Source: Streptomyces sp. rh34 (GTDB lineage Bacteria; Actinomycetota; Actinomycetes; Streptomycetales; Streptomycetaceae). From it: 45,427 bases of DNA. A model generated the notes under the pieces. That model saw only the letters and a program-made list of their open reading frames with translations. It did not search any database and was not told where the DNA came from. This document shows, one piece after another, positions 32,772 through 42,215 of the stretch (the first letter of the stretch is position 1; each line of letters begins with the position of its first letter). The stretch covers positions 1 to 45,427 of the forward strand of contig NZ_NTGZ01000005.1 in the NCBI RefSeq assembly GCF_002551245.1, in the 5' to 3' direction. The position numbers and the translations under genes were made by a program.

Positions 32772-33980
32772 TCAGCCGTCCCGCTCGCCGGAAATACCGT
32801 GGTGGCACGTGCTGTCGGCGCTCGCGCAGCTGACCGATCCATAGGCTCCGACGCCGATCGCGGCGAAGTTGTCCAGGCTCTCGGTGCCCGGTTCGAAGTA
32901 GCCGCTGTGCCCGGCGGCCCCGGCCGCCGAGACGACCCGCGCGCCGAACGCCGGGTCGACCGGGTCGGCTCCGTGACCGATCCCGCCGAACTCCAGATGG
33001 GGTACGTCCCCGATCCAGTCGTCCCCGTCCCGCGTCGCCCAGATCCGGGCGCCGGTCTCCAGCTGCCCGGCGTTGGCGACCCGCATGCCGGGGCTGCCCG
33101 CGACCGCGATGTCGGCCACCCGGTCGTGGGCCCGGTGCGCGGCCACCCCGCACACCACGGAGCCGTAGCTGTGGCAGAACAGCGAGACCTTCGAGGCGCC
33201 GGGCAGCGCGCCGACCATCGCGTTCAGCCGGACCGCACCGTTCGCCGCGAGCCCGCCCAGCGCCGCGTCCATGCCGAGACCGGCCGGGGCGGTGTAGTCG
33301 GCCCACGCGATGACGGCCGTACGGGTGCCCGGGGAGGCCGAGCGCTCCGCCTTGTACAGGGACTTGGCCATGCCGACGGGGGCCCTGTACGCGCGGGTGC
33401 TGCGCTCCAGGGTCAGCAGATGGGTGTCGACGCCCGGAACGACGACGGAGACCCGGGCGGCCCGGTCGAGATCCCCGAACACCTCGGCCGCACGGCCCAT
33501 CCCGGAGGGATCGAAGGCCAGGATCTGGCGCTTGCCCGCGAGCATCGACCGGAACCGGCCGAGACGGGCCTCCGCCTCACCGCGCCCGTCCGGCGAGAGC
33601 TTCTCGTCGTGCGCCCGCGTCTTCTCCGCGGCCACGGCCTGTCTGAGGGCCACCCGGTTCGCGTAGTAGCGCAGGGTGACCGGAGCGCCGTTCAGGTTCC
33701 CCACCACCGACGGGTACTTGCCCGCGAGGGCGATCCGCTGCCCCGAGGTGAGGGCGGCGAAGAAGTGGGCCAGCCGATAGGCGGGAGAATCGGCGTCCGG
33801 CAGCGAGCGGCCGCCTATCCGGTCCCGCGCCCAGGAGGCGAGCGCGAGTTCGCGCGGCCCGTCGGAGTGCTGATCGCGGACGGCGCTCCAGCCCGTCGTC
33901 GCCAGCATCACGAACACCACCGCCACGGCGAGCAGAGCGCGCCAGGCGGTCAACGTGGGTGAGGTGTCGAAGGAAGTCAC
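32772..33980 (-). CDS. DUF1023 alpha/beta hydrolase, copy 2 (membrane-anchored or exported)
   Basis: 402 aa from GTG 33980. N-terminal hydrophobic segment WRALLAVAVVFVMLATTGW. The catalytic part mirrors copy 1: YPSVVGNLNGAPVTLRYYAN, RQILAFDPSGMGRAAEVFGD, VSVVVPGVDTH, nucleophile elbow LFCHSYGSVVCG, GSPGMRVANAGQ, HGADPVDPAFGARVV. It lacks the acyltransferase partner and the copy 1 promoter boxes. TAGGGT ends 8 nt before the GTG, a possible leaderless -10. The C-terminus ends SCASADSTCHHGISGERDG, a short Cys/His-containing tail not present in copy 1. The substrate is unknown for both. Confidence 0.88.
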   Translation of the reverse strand: MTSFDTSPTLTAWRALLAVAVVFVMLATTGWSAVRDQHSDGPRELALASWARDRIGGRSLPDADSPAYRLAHFFAALTSGQRIALAGKYPSVVGNLNGAPVTLRYYANRVALRQAVAAEKTRAHDEKLSPDGRGEAEARLGRFRSMLAGKRQILAFDPSGMGRAAEVFGDLDRAARVSVVVPGVDTHLLTLERSTRAYRAPVGMAKSLYKAERSASPGTRTAVIAWADYTAPAGLGMDAALGGLAANGAVRLNAMVGALPGASKVSLFCHSYGSVVCGVAAHRAHDRVADIAVAGSPGMRVANAGQLETGARIWATRDGDDWIGDVPHLEFGGIGHGADPVDPAFGARVVSAAGAAGHSGYFEPGTESLDNFAAIGVGAYGSVSCASADSTCHHGISGERDG

Positions 33981-34022
33981 TGCGCCACACCCTAGGAGAC
34001 GCGGGCCGACCCCCGTGATTCG

Positions 34023-34038
34023 GGTGAGGTACATCACC
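34023..34038. promoter_or_regulatory. Palindrome upstream of DUF1023 copy 2
   Basis: GGTGAGGTACATCACC, palindromic at 14 of 16 positions, 43 bp before the GTG. Possible operator for an unidentified regulator. Confidence 0.4.
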
Positions 34039-34098
34039 TGTCCGCTAAGGATTCATCACGGATTTCTCACGCGGGGTCACCGCTGACCCGGGGTCGCG

Positions 34099-34752
34099 CT
34101 ACCCCCGACGCCAGTCCCGGGCGAGGGCCGGGACGAGCTGGTCGAGATACTCCTCGGTCAGGTCGCGCAGCGCCTCCACACTCGGATCGAGCCCCCGGCC
34201 CCACAGCTGGCCGGTCACCCGCATCACCGCGGAGAACGCGGCGACGGCCACCCGCGGCCGGGGGTCCCGCTCCACGTCGAGCCCCTCGCGCTCCGCGATC
34301 AGCAGAGCGATCTGGTTCTCCAGGGCGACCCCGCGCCGCATATGGGCGGCGAGCAGGGTGGGGGTCGACTCGATCATCTGGTAGGTCCGCATATGGAGAT
34401 CGACGGTGACGACCTCCTCGATCGCCTCGCCGATGCTGTTCCACGCGCACAGCACCGCCCGGCGCATGGCCTCGAAGGGGGCTTCGTCCGCGGGGCGGCG
34501 GCGCAGCTCCTCGATGAAGCGGGACTCGACCATCTCCTGCACGGCGAAGGTGGCGTCCTCCTTGCTCGCGAAGTAGCGGAAGAAGGTGCGCTGGGAGACC
34601 TCCACGGCGTCGACGATCTCGTCGACCGTGGTGCGTTCGTACCCCTGGGTGGTGAACAGTTCGAGGGAGGCGCGTACCAGGGCGTCCCGGGTGCGCTGCT
34701 TCTTGCGTTCACGCAGTCCGGCTCGGGGCTCGACTGTCTGCCCGTCGGTCAC
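34099..34752 (-). CDS. TetR-family repressor
   Basis: 217 aa from GTG 34752, preceded by AGAGGAA. HTH at about residues 15-62: RTRDALVRASLELFTTQGYE, RTTVDEIVDAVEVSQRTFFR, YFASKEDA. The all-helical ligand-binding domain follows. It diverges from the 14-helix MFS pump at 34880, and the gap holds a perfect GACAGT-t-ACTGTC palindrome near the pump's promoter, so it very likely represses the pump until a ligand binds. Confidence 0.94.
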   Translation of the reverse strand: MTDGQTVEPRAGLRERKKQRTRDALVRASLELFTTQGYERTTVDEIVDAVEVSQRTFFRYFASKEDATFAVQEMVESRFIEELRRRPADEAPFEAMRRAVLCAWNSIGEAIEEVVTVDLHMRTYQMIESTPTLLAAHMRRGVALENQIALLIAEREGLDVERDPRPRVAVAAFSAVMRVTGQLWGRGLDPSVEALRDLTEEYLDQLVPALARDWRRG

Positions 34753-34818
34753 GTACCGGTTCCTCTTTTCCCGTGTTTGTCCAGCTCAGCATACCTGTGC
34801 GCTACGTGTGAGCTACGT

Positions 34819-34873
34819 GACAGTTACTGTCTTGTGAATTGGTTTGTCAACTGTCAGCGGCTGTCACTAGTCT
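34819..34873 (+). promoter_or_regulatory. TetR operator and promoter of MFS pump
   Basis: GACAGTTACTGTC (34819-34831) is a perfect palindrome with one central base. -35 TTGTCA (34844-34849), 18-bp spacer, -10 TAGTCT (34868-34873); the spacer carries two CTGTCA direct copies. The -10 ends 6 nt before the ATG at 34880, and no Shine-Dalgarno sequence is present, which predicts a leaderless mRNA. Confidence 0.7.
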
Positions 34874-34879
34874 CGCCGT

Positions 34880-36499
34880 ATGACTAGTCAGACCACCGTC
34901 GAGAAGGCGCCGCGGGAGCCGGAAGACAACGCAGTACCCGCCCCGGTCAAGGGGCTTCGCGGCCACCCCTGGCTGACCCTCTTCGCCGTCGCCATCGGCG
35001 TGATGATGGTCGCCCTCGACGGCACCATCGTCGCCATCGCGAACCCCGCGATCCAGAAGGACCTCGACGCCTCGCTCGCCGACGTCCAGTGGATCACCAA
35101 CGGCTATCTGCTCGCCCTCGCCGTCGCCCTGATCACCGCGGGCAAGCTCGGCGACCGCTTCGGCCACCGTCAGACCTTCCTCATCGGCATCGCGGGCTTC
35201 GCCGTCGCCTCCGGTGCGATCGGTCTCTCCAGCGAGATCTCGCTGGTCATCCTCTTCCGTGTGCTTCAGGGCCTCTTCGGCGCCCTGTTGATGCCGGCCG
35301 CACTCGGCCTGCTGCGCGCCACCTTCCCCGCCGAGAAGCTGAACATGGCGATCGGCATCTGGGGCATGGTCATCGGCGCGTCCACCGCGGGCGGTCCGAT
35401 CGTCGGCGGTCTGCTCGTCGAGCACGTCAGCTGGCAGTCGGTCTTCTTCATCAACGTGCCGGTCGGCGTCGTCGCGCTCGTCTTCGGTCTGGTGATCCTC
35501 AAGGACCACCGCGCCGCCAACGCACCGCGCTCCTTCGACGTCCTGGGCATCGTGCTGCTCTCCGGCGCGATGTTCTCCCTCATCTGGGGCATCATCAAGG
35601 CCGGTGAGTCCTGGGGCTGGGGCGACGGCCGCACCTGGGCGTGGCTCGGCCTCGCGATCCTGCTCTTCGTCGCCTTCGGCCTCTGGGAGACCAAGGTCAA
35701 GGAACCGCTCGTTCCGCTGGGGATGTTCCGTTCCGTCCCGTTGACGGCCGGTGTCGTCCTCATGATGCTGATGGCCTTCGCCTTCATGGGCGGCCTCTTC
35801 TTCGTGACGTTCTTCCTCCAGGGCGTCCACGGCCTCAGCCCGGTCGACAGCGGTCTGCACCTGCTGCCGCTGACCGCCATGATGATCGTCTCCTCGCCGG
35901 TCGCCGGCCTGCTGATCACCAAGTTCGGCCCCCGCGTCCCGCTGGTCGGCGGCATGGTCTGCACGGCCACCGCGATGTTCGGCATGACCACGCTCAGCGA
36001 CTCCACCGGCACCTTCGCGATGTCCCTCTGGTTCGCCCTGCTCGGCTGCGGACTCGCCCCGGTCATGGTCGGCGCCACCGAGGTCATCGTCGGCAACGCG
36101 CCCATGGAGCTGTCCGGCGTGGCCGGCGGCCTCCAGCAGGCCGCCATGCAGGTCGGCGGCGCGCTCGGCACCGCCGTCCTCGGAGCGGTCATGTCCTCCA
36201 AGGTCAGCTCCGAGTTCGCGGACAACTGGGCGGGCGCGGGCCTGCCCGGCGCACCCGACCCGAAGCTGGAGGAGGCCGCCGAGTTCGGCATGGTCCCGGC
36301 CGAGGCGCTCGCCAAGGCTCCCAACATGACGCCGGACGTCATCGACACCATCGGCGGGGTCATCCACGACACGTTCATGTCCGGCATGGGCCTGGCCTTC
36401 ACGGTCGCGGGCATCGTCGCCGTGGTCGCCGCCTTCGTCGCCACCCTCACCAAGCGCGGCGAGAACGCCGAGGCGGGCGCCGGAGTCGGCCACATCTGA
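34880..36499 (+). CDS. DHA2-type MFS efflux pump (14 TM)
   Basis: 539 aa with about 14 hydrophobic helices. Motif A GDRFGHRQTFLIGIAGF, motif C GMVIGASTAGGPIVGGLLVE on helix 5, and a D in TM1 (MVALDGTIVAIANPAI) identify the QacA/EmrB-like proton-drug antiporters. It sits in the cytoplasmic membrane and exports drugs or own metabolites. The divergent TetR gene and operator palindrome suggest substrate-inducible control. A 14-bp stem terminator follows at 36538. The substrate is not evident from sequence. Confidence 0.95.
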   Translation: MTSQTTVEKAPREPEDNAVPAPVKGLRGHPWLTLFAVAIGVMMVALDGTIVAIANPAIQKDLDASLADVQWITNGYLLALAVALITAGKLGDRFGHRQTFLIGIAGFAVASGAIGLSSEISLVILFRVLQGLFGALLMPAALGLLRATFPAEKLNMAIGIWGMVIGASTAGGPIVGGLLVEHVSWQSVFFINVPVGVVALVFGLVILKDHRAANAPRSFDVLGIVLLSGAMFSLIWGIIKAGESWGWGDGRTWAWLGLAILLFVAFGLWETKVKEPLVPLGMFRSVPLTAGVVLMMLMAFAFMGGLFFVTFFLQGVHGLSPVDSGLHLLPLTAMMIVSSPVAGLLITKFGPRVPLVGGMVCTATAMFGMTTLSDSTGTFAMSLWFALLGCGLAPVMVGATEVIVGNAPMELSGVAGGLQQAAMQVGGALGTAVLGAVMSSKVSSEFADNWAGAGLPGAPDPKLEEAAEFGMVPAEALAKAPNMTPDVIDTIGGVIHDTFMSGMGLAFTVAGIVAVVAAFVATLTKRGENAEAGAGVGHI

Positions 36500-36537
36500 C
36501 GCCGGAAGCGGCGCAGGTCGTCAACACAGCGCAGGTC

Positions 36538-36569
36538 AGAGCCCCGCCGAATCCTTTCGGCGGGGCTCT
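36538..36569 (+). terminator. Strong terminator after MFS pump
   Basis: AGAGCCCCGCCGAA (36538-36551) pairs perfectly with TTCGGCGGGGCTCT (36556-36569), loop TCCT. Confidence 0.9.
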
Positions 36570-36685
36570 CGCCTATCAGGGTGGCACCCCCCGGCCACCC
36601 TTCCGCACACCAGGTCCGGTGACACAGAGTGAGCGGCGGAAGCGAACACCGACCAACACCGACCAACCACGGGGGTTGATCCATC

Positions 36686-37090
36686 ATGCGTACGACTGTT
36701 ACCCGTACGACCGTTCTCGCGGCCGCCCTGGCCGTCACCGCACTCGTTCCCCAGGCACTGGCCCACGACCGGGCGGCAGCGGCTCCCGAGCGGTCCCCGG
36801 CCGTCGGCCTCGGGTCCTGCGAAGCGGGCAGGCTCTGCCTCTGGAAGAAGCCCGACTTCACCGGGGCCCGCCACACCTACGAGCTCTCCGGCGTGGACAT
36901 CGAGAGCTGCACCCCGTTGCCGAAGGGCGGCGACGCCCAGTCCCTCGCCAACCGCACCGGACGGCCCGTCACCACCTACCAGTCCGCCGAGTGCGCGGAG
37001 ACGGGGGAGTTCGAGACGTACCCCGGCGGCGGCACCTGGACGCCCAGGTCCCCGTACCAGGTACGGGCCTTCAAGATCTGGGAGAACTGA
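36686..37090 (+). CDS. Secreted peptidase inhibitor I36-family (beta/gamma-crystallin-like) protein
   Basis: 134 aa. A signal peptide (TVLAAALAVTALVPQALAHD) is predicted to be cleaved after ALA. The mature part has CEAGRLCLWKKPDFTGARHT and further Cys (ESCTPLP, SAECAET), with an aromatic end VRAFKIWEN. This matches the I36 family, whose founder SMPI from Streptomyces inhibits metalloproteases with a crystallin-like fold held by disulfides. Only the fold and export are supported here; the protease target is unknown. It lies between the pump terminator and the aceE terminator. Confidence 0.88.
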   Translation: MRTTVTRTTVLAAALAVTALVPQALAHDRAAAAPERSPAVGLGSCEAGRLCLWKKPDFTGARHTYELSGVDIESCTPLPKGGDAQSLANRTGRPVTTYQSAECAETGEFETYPGGGTWTPRSPYQVRAFKIWEN

Positions 37091-37101
37091 ACCCCGGCAC
37101 G

Positions 37102-37141
37102 CCTCAGGGGCGGCGACGCTCCCGCGCCACCGCCCCTGAGG
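37102..37141. terminator. Bidirectional terminator between I36 gene and aceE
   Basis: CCTCAGGGGCGG (37102-37113) pairs perfectly with CCGCCCCTGAGG (37130-37141), between two convergent stop codons at 37090 and 37164. Confidence 0.8.
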
Positions 37142-37163
37142 ACCTTCACTGCCGCGCCGCTGC

Positions 37164-39896
37164 CTACGCGTCGCCGCCCGCCGCGCCCGGATCGGCCGCG
37201 GCCACGTCCAGGAGCTGGTAGCGGTCCACAGCCGTCTTCAGGGCCGACCGGTCGATCTTGCCCTCCTTGGCCAGCTCGGTGAGCACCGCCAGCACGATCG
37301 ACTGCGCGTCGATGTGGAAGAACCGGCGGGCCGCACCCCGGGTGTCCGCGAAGCCGAAGCCGTCCGCGCCCAGCGACTGGTAGGCGCCCGGCACCCAGCG
37401 CGCGATCTGGTCCGGAACCGAGCGCATCCAGTCCGAGACCGCCACGAACGGGCCCTGGGCCGCTTCGAGCTTCCTGGTCACATACGGGACGCGCTGCTCC
37501 TCCTCCGGGTGCAGGAGGTTGTAGCGCTCCACGTCCACCGCCTCGCGGCGCAGCTCGTTCCAGGAGGTCGCCGACCAGACGTCGGCCTTGACGTCCCACT
37601 CGTCCGCGAGGATCTTCTGCGCCTCCAGGGCCCAGGGGACCGCCACACCGGACGCCATGATCTGGGCCGGGATCTCGCCCTTCTCGCCCGTGCTGAAGCG
37701 GTGGATGCCCTTGAGGATGCCCTCGACGTCCACGTCCCTCGGCTCGGCCGGGTGCTGGATCGGCTCGTTGTAGACGGTGAGGTAGTAGAAGACGTCCTCG
37801 TTCGCCTCGCCGTACATCCGGCGCAGCCCGTCCTTCATGATGTGCGCGATCTCGAACCCGTAGGCGGGGTCGTACGCGACACAGCCCGGGTTCGTCGAGG
37901 CGAGCAGCTGAGAGTGGCCGTCCGCGTGCTGGAGGCCCTCACCGGTCAGCGTCGTACGGCCGGCGGTCGCGCCGAGCACGAAGCCGCGCGCGAGCTGGTC
38001 GGCCATCTGCCAGAACTGGTCGCCGGTGCGCTGGAACCCGAACATCGAGTAGAAGACGTACACCGGGATCAGCGGCTCGCCGTGCGTGGCGTACGCCGAG
38101 CCGGCCGCGATCAGCGAGGCCGTGCAGCCCGCCTCGGAGATGCCGTCGTGCAGCATCTGACCCGTCGGGGACTCCTTGTACGCGAGCAGCAGATCGCGGT
38201 CGACCGCCTCGTACTGCTGGCCGAGCGGATTGTAGATCTTCGCACTCGGGAAGAACGCGTCCATGCCGAAGGTGCGGTACTCGTCGGGGGCGATCAGCAC
38301 GAAGCGCTTACCGATCTCCTTGTCCCGCATGAGGTCCTTCAGGACGCGGACGAACGCCATGGTGGTGGCGATCGACTGGGCACCCGACCCCTTCTTCGCA
38401 GCCGCGTACGTCTTTTCATCCGGCTGCGGAAGCGGCTTCGCACGCACCACCCGGGTCGGGACGTAACCGCCCAGACCCTGGCGGCGGTCGTGCATGTACT
38501 GGATCTCCTCCGAGTCGCGGCCCGGGTGGTAGTAGGGCGGGTAGCCCTCGTCCAGTTGCTTGTCCGTGATCGGGATGTGCAGCCGGTCCCGGAAGCGCTT
38601 GAGGTCCTCGACCGTGAGCTTCTTCATCTGGTGCGTCGCGTTGCGGCCCTCGAAGTTCGGCCCCAGTGTCCAGCCCTTGACCGTCTGCGCCAGGATGACC
38701 GTCGGCTGGCCCTTGTGCGCCTTGGCCGCCGCGTAGGCCGCGTAGACCTTGCGGTGGTCGTGACCACCGCGGCCCAGGTGCAGGATCTGCTGGTCGGTCA
38801 TGTCCTTGACCATGTCCCGCAGCCGCGGGTCGTCGCCGAAGAAGTGCTCGCGGATGTACTCGCCGGTCTCGGTGGCGTACGTCTGGAACTGACCGTCCGG
38901 CGTGGTGTTCAGCCTGTTGACCAGGATGCCGGTGCGGTCCTGCGCCAGCAGCGGGTCCCAGGAACGGTCCCAGACCAGCTTGATGACGTTCCAGCCGGCG
39001 CCCCGGAACTGCGACTCCAGCTCCTGGATGATCTTGCCATTGCCGCGCACCGGGCCGTCGAGCCGCTGGAGGTTGCAGTTGACCACGAAGGTCAGGTTGT
39101 CCAGGCCCTCACGGGCGGCGATGGACAGCTGGCCCAGGGACTCCGGCTCGTCCATCTCGCCGTCGCCCAGATAGGCCCAGACGTGCGACTGGGAGGTGTC
39201 GGCGATGCCGCGCGCCTCCATGTAGCGGTTCATCCGCGCCTGATAGATCGCGCCGAGAGGACCGAGGCCCATCGAGACGGTCGGGAACTCCCAGAAGTCC
39301 GGCATCAGCCGCGGGTGCGGATAGCTGGACAGCCCGTTCGGAGCCTTCGACTTCTCCTGGCGGAAGCCGTCGAGCTGCGCCTCGCTCAGCCGGTCCAGCA
39401 GGAAGGCGCGGGCGTAGATCCCCGGGGACGCGTGTCCCTGGAAGAAGATCTGGTCGCCGCCGTCGCCCTGGTCCTTGCCCCGGAAGAAGTGGTTGAAGCC
39501 CACGTCGTACAGCGAGGCGGAGGACGCGAACGTGGCGATGTGGCCGCCGACGCCGATCCCGGGGCGCTGGGCCCGCGAGACCATCACCGCGGCGTTCCAG
39601 CGGGTCGCGTTGAGGACCTTGCGTTCGATCTCCTCGTCGCCGGGGAAGAACGGCTCGTCCTTCGTGGCGATCGTGTTCACGTAGTCCGTGCTGCGCATCT
39701 CCGGCACGGCGACGCGCTTTTCTCGCGCGCGCTCGATGAGCCGAAGCATCAGGTAGCGGGCCCGCTCACGGCCGCGCTCGTCGACGGCGGCGTCGAGGGA
39801 GTCGAGCCATTCCCGGGTCTCTTCAGGATCGAAATCCGGGACCTGGCTCGGAAGGCCGCCAATGATGATCGGGTTGCGATCGGATCCGGAAGCCAC
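37164..39896 (-). CDS. aceE: Pyruvate dehydrogenase E1 component, homodimeric
   Basis: 910 aa, full length for the single-chain AceE type. It decarboxylates pyruvate with thiamin diphosphate and passes the acetyl group to lipoyl-E2, giving acetyl-CoA. The ThDP/Mg motif is [12 protein letters not shown] (from about residue 244) to NCNLQRLDG (about 273-281). Other conserved parts: [30 protein letters not shown], and [16 protein letters not shown] [18 protein letters not shown]. The start is GTG 39896 behind GAAGGAA. The E2 and E3 genes are not in this window. Just outside this gene DUF3052 diverges. Confidence 0.97.
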   Translation of the reverse strand: MASGSDRNPIIIGGLPSQVPDFDPEETREWLDSLDAAVDERGRERARYLMLRLIERAREKRVAVPEMRSTDYVNTIATKDEPFFPGDEEIERKVLNATRWNAAVMVSRAQRPGIGVGGHIATFASSASLYDVGFNHFFRGKDQGDGGDQIFFQGHASPGIYARAFLLDRLSEAQLDGFRQEKSKAPNGLSSYPHPRLMPDFWEFPTVSMGLGPLGAIYQARMNRYMEARGIADTSQSHVWAYLGDGEMDEPESLGQLSIAAREGLDNLTFVVNCNLQRLDGPVRGNGKIIQELESQFRGAGWNVIKLVWDRSWDPLLAQDRTGILVNRLNTTPDGQFQTYATETGEYIREHFFGDDPRLRDMVKDMTDQQILHLGRGGHDHRKVYAAYAAAKAHKGQPTVILAQTVKGWTLGPNFEGRNATHQMKKLTVEDLKRFRDRLHIPITDKQLDEGYPPYYHPGRDSEEIQYMHDRRQGLGGYVPTRVVRAKPLPQPDEKTYAAAKKGSGAQSIATTMAFVRVLKDLMRDKEIGKRFVLIAPDEYRTFGMDAFFPSAKIYNPLGQQYEAVDRDLLLAYKESPTGQMLHDGISEAGCTASLIAAGSAYATHGEPLIPVYVFYSMFGFQRTGDQFWQMADQLARGFVLGATAGRTTLTGEGLQHADGHSQLLASTNPGCVAYDPAYGFEIAHIMKDGLRRMYGEANEDVFYYLTVYNEPIQHPAEPRDVDVEGILKGIHRFSTGEKGEIPAQIMASGVAVPWALEAQKILADEWDVKADVWSATSWNELRREAVDVERYNLLHPEEEQRVPYVTRKLEAAQGPFVAVSDWMRSVPDQIARWVPGAYQSLGADGFGFADTRGAARRFFHIDAQSIVLAVLTELAKEGKIDRSALKTAVDRYQLLDVAAADPGAAGGDA

Positions 39897-40400
39897 ACTG
39901 TTCCTTCGCTGTTCGGTGGTGATCTACGGGGCCTGTCGCGGGGGACGTACCCCCGGCCAACGCTGTCAACTCTGTGTGTGCCGCCTCCATCGTGCTACCG
40001 CGAGGGTCCGAACGTCATCTCTACCGTGGGGTAACCCCGAGGTTCCGAAAACGCGTCCGCGGGGCACGAGTGTGGGCAGCACGCGGCTGGGTACGGGCAA
40101 ACCGCAACCTTACGCCCAAGGCGTCCAAGTGTTCCCAAAGGCTGTTCGACTCCGATTGGTGGATCGAAACCGCATAAGCTGAGGAAGGACGTAAACGGAC
40201 GGAGTGACTCGGGGAGCCCCCGGGAAGCCGCCGGAGAGACATGCCTGAACTTGCGGTGAGGTGGCAGGGAACGTCACCGTATAGGCGGTCTCGCACGCTG
40301 GGTACTTGCGCGATTCGCCGAGCCCGTGTGGACTACGGCCAACGCCCCGCGCACGCGCGTGGCTGCAGCATTTTCCGAAGACATGATCAGGAGGCAACCC
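39897..40400. other. 504-bp intergenic region between aceE and DUF3052
   Basis: No gene supported. On the minus strand TTGACA (39965-39970) is a good -35 for aceE, but no clear -10 follows. CGGGGG-ACGTA-CCCCCG (39939-39955) is a hairpin in the aceE leader. GGGGT-A-ACCCC (40028-40038) is a palindrome. At 40210-40230 CGGGG-AGC-CCCCG forms a short stem. I matched none of this to a known riboswitch or small RNA. AGGAGG at 40389-40394 serves DUF3052. Confidence 0.5.
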
Positions 40401-40838
40401 GTGAGCGCGACCGCGGACCACGCGGAGGAGCGAACCAACCCGGCAGCACGCCTGGGGTTCGAGCCCGGACAAGTGGTCCAGGAGATCGGCTACGACGAAG
40501 ACGTCGAGCTGGAGCTCCGTGAGGGCATTGAGGCCACTACCGGCCAGGAACTCGTCGACGAGGAGTACGACGACGTCGCAGACGTCGTCCTGCTCTGGTT
40601 CCGCGACGAGGACGGCGACCTTACGGACGCGCTGGTGGATGCCATTGGTCTGATCGAGGACGGCGGTACGGTCTGGCTGATGACGCCGAAGACCGGCCGT
40701 GACGGATACGTCGAACCGAGCGACATCAATGAGGCTGCCCAGACAGCCGGTCTCGCCCAGACCAAGAGCATCAGCGCGGGCAAGGACTGGACGGGCAGCC
40801 GTCTGGTCACCCCCAAGGGGGCCAAGGCCAAGCGCTGA
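40401..40838 (+). CDS. DUF3052 family protein
   Basis: 145 aa from GTG 40401, behind a perfect AGGAGG (40389-40394). Small acidic cytosolic protein: ARLGFEPGQVVQEIGYDEDV, ELVDEEYDDVADVVLLWFRD, DGGTVWLMTPKTGRDGYVEP, and a basic C-terminus KGAKAKR. It matches the actinobacterial DUF3052 family, conserved next to aceE; function unknown. Longer in-frame upstream codons have no family similarity. It is transcribed toward the AhpE-like gene but separated by a strong hairpin. Confidence 0.9.
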   Translation: MSATADHAEERTNPAARLGFEPGQVVQEIGYDEDVELELREGIEATTGQELVDEEYDDVADVVLLWFRDEDGDLTDALVDAIGLIEDGGTVWLMTPKTGRDGYVEPSDINEAAQTAGLAQTKSISAGKDWTGSRLVTPKGAKAKR

Positions 40839-40880
40839 ACCACGTTTCGCACCACTTCGGGTCTCTGTCATCAGGCCCAG

Positions 40881-40915
40881 GGCCCCCGTGGGCGCACACC
40901 GCGCCCGTGGGGGCC
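40881..40915 (+). terminator. Strong hairpin after DUF3052
   Basis: GGCCCCCGTGGGCGC (40881-40895) pairs with GCGCCCGTGGGGGCC (40901-40915) over 15 positions, including two G-T wobbles, loop ACACC. Confidence 0.85.
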
Positions 40916-41028
40916 TTCGTACGTCCACGGCCCCTCCGGCACCGGCCCGGGGCCCCTGCGTAGGGTGGGTGTCACCCGGACGGACCCGGCCCGGGATGCG
41001 GAGAAGCGGCGATAAGGATGCGTGTTCC

Positions 41029-41487
41029 ATGACGATCGAGGTCGGCAGCCAGGCCCCGGACTTCCAGCTCAAGGACAACCACGGCCGGACCGTGCGGCTG
41101 TCGGAGTTCCGCGGCGAGAAGAACGTGGTGCTGGTCTTCTACCCGTTCGCCTTCACCGGCGTCTGCACCGGCGAGCTGTGCGCGCTCCGCGACGAGCTGC
41201 CCCGCTTCGAGAACGAGGGCACCCAGCTCCTCGCCGTCTCGAACGACTCCATCCACACCCTGCGCGTCTTCGCCGAGCAGGAGGGCCTGGAGTACCCGCT
41301 GCTGTCCGACTTCTGGCCGCACGGGGAGACCTCGCGGGCGTACGGCGTCTTCGACGAGGACAAGGGCTGCGCGGTGCGCGGCACCTTCGTCATCGACAAG
41401 GCGGGCGTCGTCCGCTGGAGCGTCGTGAACGGGCTCCCGGACGCCCGCGACCTGAACGACTACGTCAAGGCGCTCGAAGCGCTCTGA
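41029..41487 (+). CDS. AhpE-like peroxiredoxin
   Basis: 152 aa from ATG 41029, with AAGGA upstream. Thioredoxin-fold thiol peroxidase that reduces hydroperoxides or peroxynitrite in the cytosol. The peroxidatic site is Cys46 in FYPFAFTGVCTGELCALRDE, with the Thr and the later Arg of the family. The blocks LLSDFWPHGETSRAYGVF and RGTFVIDKAGVVRW closely match mycobacterial AhpE, a 1-Cys enzyme. This copy has additional Cys51 and a Cys in KGCAVRG, so an intramolecular disulfide may be possible. It lies between DUF3052 and the terD genes; co-regulation with the ter cluster is possible but a separate promoter precedes terD. Confidence 0.93.
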   Translation: MTIEVGSQAPDFQLKDNHGRTVRLSEFRGEKNVVLVFYPFAFTGVCTGELCALRDELPRFENEGTQLLAVSNDSIHTLRVFAEQEGLEYPLLSDFWPHGETSRAYGVFDEDKGCAVRGTFVIDKAGVVRWSVVNGLPDARDLNDYVKALEAL

Positions 41488-41542
41488 GACGATCTCCTGG
41501 CGACGCCCGGTCAAAAGCCTGTTTTGGCCGGGAACCGGTCAC

Positions 41543-41603
41543 TAGGATCCACTCGTTGATCCGATGCCAATGAACGACGGGGACGCCGGCGTCTGCCGGC
41601 CCC
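41543..41603 (+). promoter_or_regulatory. Candidate promoter and 5' leader hairpin of first terD gene
   Basis: TAGGAT (41543-41548) matches the -10 consensus; a GTTTTG-like -35 lies 16 bp upstream. A leader of about 70 nt follows with the hairpin GCCGGC-gtct-GCCGGC (41585-41600), partly extended by GGGG/CCC outside. GGAGG precedes the GTG start at 41626. Confidence 0.45.
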
Positions 41604-41625
41604 TGAGAAAACTACTGGAGGACTC

Positions 41626-42201
41626 GTGGGAGTCAGCCTCAGCAAGGGCGGCAACGTCTCGCTGACCAAGGCCGCGCCCAACCTGACCGCGGTCATCGTC
41701 GGTCTGGGCTGGGATGCCCGCACCACCACCGGTGGTGACTTCGACCTCGACGCCAGCGCGCTGCTGGCGAACGCCGAGGGCAAGGTCGCCGCCGACGGCA
41801 ATTTCGTCTTCTTCAACAACCTGAAGAGCCCCGACGGCTCCGTCGAGCACACCGGTGACAACACCACCGGTGAGGGCGAGGGCGACGACGAGGTCATCAA
41901 GGTGAACCTGGCCGGTGTTCCGGCCGACGTCGACAAGATCGTCTTCCCGGTCTCGATCTACGAGGCCGAGAGCCGCCAGCAGAGCTTCGGCCAGGTCCGC
42001 AACGCGTACATCCGCGTGGTCAACCAGGCCGACAACACCGAGCTCGCCCGCTACGACCTGAGCGAGGACGCCTCGACGGAGACCGCGATGGTCTTCGGCG
42101 AGCTCTACCGCAACGGCGCGGAGTGGAAGTTCCGCGCCATCGGCCAGGGGTACGCCTCCGGCCTGCGCGGCATCGCCCAGGACTTCGGCGTCAACGTCTG
42201 A
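41626..42201 (+). CDS. terD: TerD-family protein, copy 1
   Basis: 191 aa from GTG 41626 (GGAGG upstream). Starts [20 protein letters not shown]; the calcium-binding motifs are [20 protein letters not shown] and [20 protein letters not shown] (Asp/Asn clusters). Cytosolic Ca-binding protein of the ter stress-response group, linked in other bacteria to tellurite, phage and oxidative stress; the exact molecular role is unsettled. It is 73% or so similar by eye to copy 2 at 42329, with two strong hairpins between them. Confidence 0.94.
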   Translation: MGVSLSKGGNVSLTKAAPNLTAVIVGLGWDARTTTGGDFDLDASALLANAEGKVAADGNFVFFNNLKSPDGSVEHTGDNTTGEGEGDDEVIKVNLAGVPADVDKIVFPVSIYEAESRQQSFGQVRNAYIRVVNQADNTELARYDLSEDASTETAMVFGELYRNGAEWKFRAIGQGYASGLRGIAQDFGVNV

Positions 42202-42215
42202 CGTCTCCTGGGCCC

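Noticed and set aside
34087..34098. Third copy of the NarL-type box (CCGGGGTCGCG) upstream of DUF1023 copy 2
   Set aside because: Only part of the element matches, it is 110 bp from the start, sits at the end of the tetR gene, and lacks the paired palindrome.
39897..40400. Riboswitch or small RNA in the aceE-DUF3052 gap
   Set aside because: Short stems exist, but I could match none to a known class; covariance search would be needed.
40241..40522. 93-codon frame starting ATG 40241
   Set aside because: It overlaps DUF3052, turns into Arg/Gly-rich shadow sequence, and lacks any family similarity.
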